Shown here: in pieces, positions 31,940-37,965 of the stretch
Layout: every line of letters begins with the position of its first letter
Numbering within the stretch: the first letter of the stretch is position 1
Source of the DNA: Clostridia bacterium
Lineage (GTDB): Bacteria; Bacillota; Clostridia; Oscillospirales; CAG-272
Direction of reading: 5' to 3'
Length of the DNA: 37,965 nucleotides
Assembly (NCBI GenBank): GCA_028720145.1
Contig: JAQYLJ010000026.1
Location: 1-37,965, forward strand
Notes under the pieces: model-generated
What the model was told of the DNA's origin: nothing
Databases searched by the model: none
What the model saw: only the letters and a program-made list of their open reading frames with translations
Position numbers and translations under genes: made by a program

Positions 31940-33361
31940 TCATAGAAGAGAAATCGCGTCGGAGATGGTCTTTTCGAGGGCTTCTTTGCCGTATCTATCG
32001 ACATCGGCTTTGCTCTTCTCGCCGTGGGTGAGGCAGCCGGCGCCGCCGATACAGCCGCCGAGGCATGCCATGCCCTCGATAAAGTTCGCGTCGAGAAGTC
32101 CTTTGCTCTTTTTGAGCAGGGCGACGCGGCACTGCTCTATTCCGTCGCAGGAACACGCTTTGAGGGTGAAGTCGTCAAGCCCCTGCTCTTTTAGCCCTTG
32201 CGCGACCGCGTCGGCGAGCCCGCCGCAACGGGCAAAAATGCGCCCGAAATACGAGGCGTTATCGAGAACCCCCTCCGCGAGGGTGGTAATATCGAGGTCG
32301 CGGCTGTCAAAGAGCGCCTGCAACTCCTCGAAAGTGAGGACGGCATCGACATAGGGCTTCACGCCCTCGTGGCGTATCTCCGCCTTTTTGGCGGTACAGG
32401 GTCCGATAAAGACCACCTTGGCTTGCGGGTCGGTCTTTTTAATGTACCGAGAGACCGTCGCCATGGGTGAGAGATTGTGGGACACGAACGGGACAAGCTC
32501 GGGGAAATTCTTATAAATGTAACTGACAAATGCGGGACAACAGGAGCTCGTCAGGAACCCTTTTTCCGCGAGTTCCTTCGACTCCGCGTGTGCGACCATG
32601 TCGGCACCGAGCGCCGCCTCGACCACCGTATGGAACCCGAGTTCTTTCAGTCCCGTGACGACCTGCCCGAGTTTGGCATAGGTGAACTGGCTCGAAATCG
32701 AGGGGGCGACCACGGCGTACAGTTTCTCTTCCCCGCCCGTTTGGCTCTTTTTGAGCAGATCGACCACGGTCAGAATATAGGACTTGTCGGTAATCGCGCC
32801 AAACGGGCATTGGTAGACGCAGGCCCCACAGGCGATGCACTTGTCGTTGTCGATAGTGGCGGCTTTCTCGGGGTTCATCGAGATGGCTTTCACCTTGCAG
32901 GCGCTCTGACAGGGGCGCTTGCGGCTGACGATGGCGGTATAGGGGCAGACCTTGGCACAGGCACCGCACTCTTTGCACTTGGACTTATCAATGTGCGCGA
33001 CATGGTTCCCGTCAAACGAGAGCGCGCCGAACCGACAGACATCTTCACAGCGGTGCGCGAGACAGCCGCGGCAGGCATTCGTCACCTCGTAACCGCCGAC
33101 CGGACACTCGTCGCAGGCGATGTCGATGACCTCAATGACATTGGGGTTCTCTTGGTCGCCGCCCATGGCGATCTTCACGCGCTCGGCGAGAATGGCGCGC
33201 TCTTTGTAGACACAGCAGCGCATGGTAGGCGTTTTCCCCGGGACAATCGCCTTCGGAATATCCAACAGGGTCTCGTACAGCGTGCCGTTCCACGCCCGCC
33301 TCGCCACTTCGCGGAGTACCTTATATTTGAGGTGCTGTACCTTGGTATCGAACTTTCTCAT
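31940..33361 (-). CDS. [FeFe]-hydrogenase, group B-like catalytic protein
   Basis: The 473-residue iron-sulfur protein would make or use H2 in the cytoplasm. Cys-rich ferredoxin-like segments lie at residues 97-109 (CRGCLAHRCEDVC), 129-155 and 175-185 (CIACGACVYQC). The H-cluster signatures follow: L1 TSSCCPAF (271-278), L2 IGPCTAKKAE (C322) and L3 EGMACLGGCIGGAG (C433, C437). The extra Cys-rich N-terminal region and monomeric layout suggest group B rather than the bifurcating group A enzymes. It is the last gene of the minus-strand cluster, 11 bp after the SpoIIE phosphatase. Its likely electron partner is ferredoxin. Confidence 0.9.
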   Translation of the reverse strand: MRKFDTKVQHLKYKVLREVARRAWNGTLYETLLDIPKAIVPGKTPTMRCCVYKERAILAERVKIAMGGDQENPNVIEVIDIACDECPVGGYEVTNACRGCLAHRCEDVCRFGALSFDGNHVAHIDKSKCKECGACAKVCPYTAIVSRKRPCQSACKVKAISMNPEKAATIDNDKCIACGACVYQCPFGAITDKSYILTVVDLLKKSQTGGEEKLYAVVAPSISSQFTYAKLGQVVTGLKELGFHTVVEAALGADMVAHAESKELAEKGFLTSSCCPAFVSYIYKNFPELVPFVSHNLSPMATVSRYIKKTDPQAKVVFIGPCTAKKAEIRHEGVKPYVDAVLTFEELQALFDSRDLDITTLAEGVLDNASYFGRIFARCGGLADAVAQGLKEQGLDDFTLKACSCDGIEQCRVALLKKSKGLLDANFIEGMACLGGCIGGAGCLTHGEKSKADVDRYGKEALEKTISDAISLL

Positions 33362-33372
33362 ATGTGTTTTCC

Positions 33373-34545
33373 TTAGAAATAACTGACCTTAATGCGTTTC
33401 CCCATTTTGCGGAGGCACTCGGAGAGCTCCTCCACCAAATTCATTTTGATATTGAAATTGATCGGGAGGTCGGGGTTCTGATGCGCGGGGTTGACGGCGC
33501 GCCCGACGAAGAAGTTGATGTCGGTCGCCTCCTCGAACAGCAGTCGGCTGATGAGCGATGCCCCATCCCGCTTGAAACTCCAATGCTCGTAGGTGGTGTT
33601 ATCCGCCAAGTAGTCCTTCGCGTATTCGAGCACTTTATTGACGGTGATGACCCCCTCGGTCACGAGATCGACTCCCTCAATCTCCGCCGTGGGCGGCACA
33701 TCGCTCTTCCCAAAGTCGAGATGCACCTTCACCTCTTTTCCGAGGTATTTCGCCGCGATGGAAGAAGTCGTCCCGCCGCAGATAATATGCTTTCCCTCTT
33801 TGGAAAAGAACAGAGACATCATGCGGTCGCAGTCGTCCCGATTCGAGGGCGGTCCGAACAGAATGTTCATGGGCTCGCGCCGACGGATTTTGATGACGCA
33901 GGCGGTGGTGTCGTCCCCCGGCTTCCCGCCGTAGAGCCGATTGCACTCATCGACCAGCATGGTGGAGAGGGTCTTGGCGGTGTACCCACCCGCGACCGAC
34001 GCTTCCATGAAGCCGATGATGTCCTCCCGCTTCCATCCGAAGTTATAGGACATCCCGAGCCCCGCGTGGGGGCAGCCGTCGCTCATGAGGACGAACACAT
34101 CATCCTCTTCCAGACGAATCACCGACTTGAAAATCTTTTTCCCGCCGATATTCATCTCGGTCGTGGGATATTCAAAATTCTGATAGTTGCGAATGAGAAT
34201 CGCGTGGGGGTTGTCGTACTGAATGAGCTCCATCTCCCGATTGTCGACGAGATGCGCGATGGTGAAGGTCGAGTACGCGACCCCGCGCACCGAGCAGATG
34301 GGGAGGGTCGCGGCGATGGTCTCCACGCAGTCTTCGAGCGTGAGCCCCGCCGCCATCATGGTGGAGATAATCTTCGCCGTCAGGGTCGAGAGGATGCTGG
34401 CTTTCACGCCGCTCCCGAGCCCGTCCGCGAGGACAATCACTGAGGAGTTCTCCCCCTGCTCCACGACATCGACATGGTCGCCGCAGAGTTGCTCGCCCTC
34501 ATGGTTGATGCTCTTGTAACCGATATCCGCGCACAAATCATTCAT
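33373..34545 (-). CDS. SpoIIE/PP2C-family serine phosphatase
   Basis: The 390-residue protein has a SpoIIE-type phosphatase domain in its first ~230 residues: GDHVDVVEQGENSSVIVLAD with GLGSGVKAS, VLMSDGCPHAGLG and GKPGDDTTACVIKI supply the metal-binding Asp residues. The C-terminal ~160 residues (from about MNILFGPPSNRDDCDRMM) form a separate domain I do not recognise. It sits between the two hydrogenase genes and overlaps the sensory one by eight bases. A role in relaying the hydrogenase sensor's signal by dephosphorylation is inference. No anti-sigma partner is in the window. Confidence 0.88.
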   Translation of the reverse strand: MNDLCADIGYKSINHEGEQLCGDHVDVVEQGENSSVIVLADGLGSGVKASILSTLTAKIISTMMAAGLTLEDCVETIAATLPICSVRGVAYSTFTIAHLVDNREMELIQYDNPHAILIRNYQNFEYPTTEMNIGGKKIFKSVIRLEEDDVFVLMSDGCPHAGLGMSYNFGWKREDIIGFMEASVAGGYTAKTLSTMLVDECNRLYGGKPGDDTTACVIKIRRREPMNILFGPPSNRDDCDRMMSLFFSKEGKHIICGGTTSSIAAKYLGKEVKVHLDFGKSDVPPTAEIEGVDLVTEGVITVNKVLEYAKDYLADNTTYEHWSFKRDGASLISRLLFEEATDINFFVGRAVNPAHQNPDLPINFNIKMNLVEELSECLRKMGKRIKVSYF

Positions 34546-36214
34546 CGGTGATGGACTCCTTGAGTTTCGTCAGCGCGATTTTGGTCTCCGCGGCGGTCTC
34601 GCCGAGCAGCGAGGCAATCTCCTGCACGATCCGCATCTGCTTATCGACCACCTTGTCGGCAATCTCCACGGTCTGCTGACTGATGGATTCCTTCTTCATG
34701 CGTTCGTTCTCCTCGTCGGTCACATCGCGCATGATGCAGATGAGCAGATGATAGTCCGCGTCATAGACCACGGTCTGCTCCACATACTTCTTGTATTCGG
34801 CGAGGTAGGTGCGCCGGTCGCGGATGCTCCTGCCGGTTTCCAATACTTCGAGGAAGAGTTTGGGGTCGAGAATCCGCACGACCTGGTCGCCGAGGACATC
34901 GGACGCGGAACGGATGTTCATGATCTTTCTCGCCGCGGTATTGATCTGTTGCACCTCCAACTTGTCGTTTAAGACAATCAGCCCGTTCGGCGTGTTGTTG
35001 ACGATGCTGTCCGAGAAGCTTTCGGCTTTCTCTTTGAGGAACGGCAGGCACATGGAAATCTCAGCTTTCCCCTGATAGATGGCGACGGCTTTCGCGCGGC
35101 AGGTGTCGTAGCCGCAGGAGCCACAGTTGAGTTCGTCCTCCGGACGGGTCTTCCCCATCTGACGGAGAATGTCCCGAATCTCGCTTTCGGTCGGCTCTTC
35201 GGCGAGCCGTTCAATCGGGGTCATCCCCTTTTGCAGCTCCGACAGCGCGGGCTGTTCCACCGGGAAATCCCGTTCCCCCGCGTAGTTCGCCACCGTAATA
35301 TAGTCTTTGACGAGCGACCGATGGTGTTTCTCCATGACGGGGCCGCCGATGCAGCTCCCGACACAGGCAGACATCTCGATAAAGCACTTGTGAATCTTCC
35401 CGCTCTCAATGTCGCGGAGCGCGGAGATGCAGTTCTCCACCCCGTCGATGGCGAGATATGTATACCCTGCGGCATTCTGTGCCATGGTTTTGAGAATCCC
35501 GCCGGTCGTCGGGAAATAGCGTGCGCGGCTCTCGTCGGATGCGTCTGTCTCGGGGTCGAGCGTGATGCGCTCTTCGCGTAGCCAGTCGGTCAGCTCTTCA
35601 AAAGTGAGCGCCGCGTCCACGATTCCCGCGTAGTAGTCCGCCTCGTCTTTTTTGGCAACACAGGGACCGATGAAGACCGTCTTCGCCTCGGGGTGCCGCT
35701 TCTTAATATCCACACAATGCGCCTGCATGGGCGAGAGGACATCGGCGAGATAGGGGAGCTCCGCCGGGAAATACTTCTGAATCAGCAGGTTCACCGAATG
35801 ACAGCAGGAGGAAATCAAGACATCCTTTTCCCCCGCGGCGAGAATCCGCTCGTACTCCCGCTTGACGATGGTCGCGCCGACCGCCGTCTCTTCCACCTCG
35901 GCGAAGCCGAGTTTTTTGAGTGCCGCCCGCATGGACGAAATCCCGATGCCGTCATAATTGGCGACGAACGAGGGCGCGAGACTGACATAGACGGGTGCGC
36001 CCGACGCGAGCAGTACCTTCACCTTTTCGACATCGTTCCGAATCTCTTTGGCGTTCTGCGGACAGACGACGAAACAGTGCCCGCAAAGGATGCACTCGTT
36101 CCCGATGATGTGCGCCTGGTTGCCCGAGAAGCGGATGGATTTGACCGGGCAGTGCCGAATGCACTTGTAGCAGTTTTTACAGTTGGATTTTTTCAGCGTC
36201 AGACAGTTCGCCAT
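34538..36214 (-). CDS. hydS: PAS-containing [FeFe]-hydrogenase, putative H2 sensor
   Basis: The 558-residue protein starts with two ferredoxin-type clusters (CKNCYKCIRHC at 12-22; CILCGHCFVVC at 41-51). H-cluster motifs are altered relative to catalytic enzymes: L1 SSCCHSV (135-141, His replacing Pro), L2 IGPCVAKKDE (C185) and L3 EMSACVGSCIGG (C284, C288). A further Fe-S motif LNCGSCGYDTC (363-372) and a PAS domain (about 400-500) follow, then a coiled C-terminal tail. This is the group C (HydS-type) plan, thought to sense H2 or redox. ATG 36214 is preferred (MANCLTLKKSNC) over an in-frame start 51 bases upstream that would overlap the next gene. Confidence 0.88.
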   Translation of the reverse strand: MANCLTLKKSNCKNCYKCIRHCPVKSIRFSGNQAHIIGNECILCGHCFVVCPQNAKEIRNDVEKVKVLLASGAPVYVSLAPSFVANYDGIGISSMRAALKKLGFAEVEETAVGATIVKREYERILAAGEKDVLISSCCHSVNLLIQKYFPAELPYLADVLSPMQAHCVDIKKRHPEAKTVFIGPCVAKKDEADYYAGIVDAALTFEELTDWLREERITLDPETDASDESRARYFPTTGGILKTMAQNAAGYTYLAIDGVENCISALRDIESGKIHKCFIEMSACVGSCIGGPVMEKHHRSLVKDYITVANYAGERDFPVEQPALSELQKGMTPIERLAEEPTESEIRDILRQMGKTRPEDELNCGSCGYDTCRAKAVAIYQGKAEISMCLPFLKEKAESFSDSIVNNTPNGLIVLNDKLEVQQINTAARKIMNIRSASDVLGDQVVRILDPKLFLEVLETGRSIRDRRTYLAEYKKYVEQTVVYDADYHLLICIMRDVTDEENERMKKESISQQTVEIADKVVDKQMRIVQEIASLLGETAAETKIALTKLKESITDE

Positions 36215-36219
36215 ATGGG

Positions 36220-36483
36220 TCAGCCCCTCTCGTCCCGTATTCTTTTCATCACTTGATTTTCCCAAAACTCGCGGAAGTTGTCCCGCGTGATGCCGATGAA
36301 GATCTCATCGTTCACCGTGACGGTGACCCCGACGCGGTTGCACTTCCCGATACAGAATCTGCCCGAGAGCACGACCTCGTCTTCGAGATGATTCTCTTTC
36401 ACCGCGTTTTCAAGCAGCTCCACCAGCTCGGGAGACCCTTTGAGATGGCAGGAACTCCCGACACAGACCTCAATGAATACCAT
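36220..36483 (-). CDS. Small [2Fe-2S] thioredoxin-like protein (NuoE-like), first
   Basis: The 87-residue protein matches the thioredoxin-like [2Fe-2S] ferredoxin fold. The four cluster ligands are C7 and C12 (VCVGSSCHLKG) and C44 and C48 (GRFCIGKC). It would pass electrons between Fe-S partners of the cluster. It is paralogous to the next gene, which is only three bases away. It lies five bases upstream of the sensory hydrogenase. Confidence 0.9.
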   Translation of the reverse strand: MVFIEVCVGSSCHLKGSPELVELLENAVKENHLEDEVVLSGRFCIGKCNRVGVTVTVNDEIFIGITRDNFREFWENQVMKRIRDERG

Positions 36484-36486
36484 CTC

Positions 36487-36726
36487 TTACACCTTGGCGA
36501 GGACTTCATTTGTGAAGAAATCCTTGACCGTCTCGGGCGTGACCGAGAAGAAGGCGTTGTCCACCGTGACGCACACGCCCTCTTGGCACTTGCCCATACA
36601 GAAAGTGCCCGAGAGTTCCACCTTGTCTTTTAAGCCATTCTGCGCGATGAGATATTGCAGTTCTTCCACCACCTGGCGGGAGCCCTTGATATGGCAGGAA
36701 CTGCCGATACATACCGTGACTTTCAT
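36487..36726 (-). CDS. Small [2Fe-2S] thioredoxin-like protein (NuoE-like), second
   Basis: The 79-residue protein has the same plan: CIGSSCHIKG near the N-terminus and GTFCMGKCQEGVC in the middle provide four Cys ligands. ATG 36726 follows GAGGGA. A longer frame upstream is not used because it runs antisense-like through the kinase gene. Two adjacent copies suggest either a heterodimeric electron carrier or separate partners for the two hydrogenases. Confidence 0.88.
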   Translation of the reverse strand: MKVTVCIGSSCHIKGSRQVVEELQYLIAQNGLKDKVELSGTFCMGKCQEGVCVTVDNAFFSVTPETVKDFFTNEVLAKV

Positions 36727-36754
36727 TTCGTCATTCCCTCTTTTCGTATCCCGA

Positions 36755-37504
36755 TTATTCGTAGTCCACGACATCGACCCAGGAGAGCAAGAACTGCCGT
36801 TCTTTCTCGTTCCCCTTGACCGACTGCGAGGCGGCGACGATGGGCATCCATTTCTCCACATACTGCCGCGCGGTGTCACTCTTTTTGCAGAAGAGGTCGA
36901 GGTAAGTGTTCGCGCCGTCCATGTCGCCCGCGAGCCGGAAGAGGAGATAGGTGCGCGCGACATCGGCAGAGGCGTTGCCCTGCGTGACATGGGACCAGTC
37001 GATGATGTACGGCGTGCCGTCCTCCGAGATGATGACATTCGAGGGGCGGAAATCGCCGTGGCAGACCTTATTGTGTTTCGGCATCCCCTCGAGGCGGGTG
37101 TGCAGGTCATAGCGCGTGGTCGCGTCGAGGTCTGCCTGACTGATTTTACGGTTCATCTTGTCTTTGAGTTTACTCAGTAAGGGACAAGTATGCGCGTGGA
37201 CGGACATTTGCAGGTCCACGAGGAGCGCGAGGTATTCGTCCTTTTTCTCGGGGTTTTCCGCCATCAGGCGGTCGAGGGTCTTGCCCTTGATATAGTCCGA
37301 GACAATCGCCCATTTCCCGTCCACCATGGTGACGGCGCGAATCTTCGGAATGACAATCCCCGTCTCTTCAATCCGTGCTTGGTTGAGCGCCTCGTTCAGA
37401 ATATCCGCTTTGGAATAGTCGGAATCGAATACCTTGATACAGCTGTCGCCGTCGCGATAGACCGTCTTGTTGTTGCTGACCGCAATGATTCTGTCGAGAT
37501 TCAT
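36755..37504 (-). CDS. APH-family phosphotransferase (small-molecule or protein kinase-like)
   Basis: The 249-residue protein has an aminoglycoside-phosphotransferase/choline-kinase fold. The catalytic loop VCHGDFRPSNVII carries D151 and N156, and YIIDWSH carries D169 for metal. The N-lobe has CIKVFDSDYSKADILNEAL (Lys and Glu pair) and VSDYIKGKTL as hinge. The context, in a hydrogenase and adhE cluster with a SpoIIE phosphatase, makes a regulatory kinase plausible, and such kinases have been described near HydS clusters. Sequence alone cannot exclude a metabolite kinase. Start ATG 37504 follows AAGGAGG. Confidence 0.85.
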   Translation of the reverse strand: MNLDRIIAVSNNKTVYRDGDSCIKVFDSDYSKADILNEALNQARIEETGIVIPKIRAVTMVDGKWAIVSDYIKGKTLDRLMAENPEKKDEYLALLVDLQMSVHAHTCPLLSKLKDKMNRKISQADLDATTRYDLHTRLEGMPKHNKVCHGDFRPSNVIISEDGTPYIIDWSHVTQGNASADVARTYLLFRLAGDMDGANTYLDLFCKKSDTARQYVEKWMPIVAASQSVKGNEKERQFLLSWVDVVDYE

Positions 37505-37517
37505 CTCTTTCGCCTCC

Positions 37518-37965
37518 TTACGCTTTCTTCGCGCTGCGGGCTTTGGCGTAAGTCTGTTTCACGCTGTCCGCGTCCCGACTTTTGAAGTCTGCCGGCACTG
37601 TCGGCATCTCGGGCTCTACAAAGTGTTTTCCGTAGTAGGCGTTGAGATACATCTGCTTGATTTCGCTCATCAGGGGGTATCTCGGGTTCGCGCCCGTGCA
37701 TTGGTCGTCGAACGCCTGCTCGGTCATCTCGTCGAGCCGCGCGAGGAAGGCGCTCTCGTCAATGCCGTAGTCGCGGATGGTGTCCTTGATGCCGACCCGC
37801 TTTTTTAGTTCGTTCACCGCCCCGATGAGTGCAGCGAGCTTCTCTTCGTCGGTCTTTCCGCCGAGTCCGAGATAGTCCGCCACCTCCGCATAGCGGGCGA
37901 GGGTGTGCGGGTGGTCGTACTGCGAGAAGGTACCCATCTTCACGGGGGTCTCCGCCGCGTTGAAG
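37518..37965 (-). CDS. adhE: Bifunctional aldehyde/alcohol dehydrogenase AdhE, C-terminal part
   Basis: Only the last 149 codons are in the window; the frame runs open off the right edge. FNAAETPVKMGTFSQY, HPHTLARYAEVADYLGL, and the very typical DDQCTGANPRYPLMSEIKQM segment with NAYYGKHF match the end of the iron-dependent alcohol dehydrogenase half of AdhE, which reduces acetyl-CoA through acetaldehyde to ethanol. A single-domain Fe-ADH cannot be fully excluded without the 5' part. It is the first visible gene of the minus-strand cluster, 13 bp before the kinase, tying ethanol formation to the hydrogenase genes. Confidence 0.9.
   Translation of the reverse strand, partial: FNAAETPVKMGTFSQYDHPHTLARYAEVADYLGLGGKTDEEKLAALIGAVNELKKRVGIKDTIRDYGIDESAFLARLDEMTEQAFDDQCTGANPRYPLMSEIKQMYLNAYYGKHFVEPEMPTVPADFKSRDADSVKQTYAKARSAKKA

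Noticed and set aside
36440..37180. 246-codon plus-strand frame
   Set aside because: It is antisense to the [2Fe-2S] protein and kinase genes, which have clear motifs.

Overview
The window looks like chromosomal DNA of an anaerobic, fermentative member of the Clostridia, probably an uncultured gut lineage. Most genes have high GC and strong Shine-Dalgarno sites. The gene content (two [FeFe]-hydrogenases, AdhE, rhamnose and N-acetylglucosamine catabolism, SpoIIE-type phosphatase) fits that group. No ribosomal marker is present, so the placement is inference.

Layout. 1-3.2 kb: a hairpin-rich repeat, then a consensus promoter driving rhaB-rhaA. 3.2-6.9 kb: two unrecognised membrane proteins separated by about 1 kb of palindromic, MITE-like repeats. 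6.96-12.97 kb (minus strand): an amino-sugar operon nagB-nagA-GH20 hexosaminidase-ABC ATPase-ABC permease-lipoprotein, ended by a branched terminator. 13.0-16.9 kb (plus): two tandem DHH phosphoesterases (NrnA-like), surE, a zinc-ribbon membrane protein and a 2H phosphoesterase. 16.9-18.4 kb: an AT-rich island with a DpnI-type methyl-directed restriction cassette (HTH-DpnD fusion plus DpnI) and the tail of a DNA methyltransferase. 18.4-21.2 kb (minus): a polar amino-acid ABC transporter behind a lysine riboswitch with a terminator. 21.4-24.4 kb: an AraC regulator, a divergent FAD oxidoreductase, a heptamer repeat and a small zinc-ribbon membrane protein.

24.4-31.5 kb: a complete type II-A CRISPR-Cas locus: tracrRNA (minus strand), cas9, cas1, cas2, csn2, leader and an array of 13 repeats plus a truncated one. 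A perfect consensus promoter sits upstream of the tracrRNA gene and points toward cas9. The cas9 mRNA leader would therefore be antisense to tracrRNA and carry a near-copy of the CRISPR repeat, a possible feedback circuit. 31.6-31.9 kb: tRNA-Ala(CGC), followed by a ~160-bp segment bounded by a second copy of the tRNA 3' end.

31.9-37.97 kb (minus): a hydrogen-metabolism cluster: AdhE C-terminus (running off the window), APH-like kinase, two small [2Fe-2S] thioredoxin-like proteins, a PAS-containing sensory-type [FeFe]-hydrogenase, a SpoIIE phosphatase and a second, group B-like [FeFe]-hydrogenase. The arrangement suggests H2 or redox sensing coupled to ethanol/H2 fermentation.

No wholly new system is certain. 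The best candidates for undescribed biology are the antisense cas9 leader/tracrRNA arrangement, the hairpin arrays with fixed 7-nt linkers, the tRNA-tail element and the HTH-DpnD/DpnI cassette.
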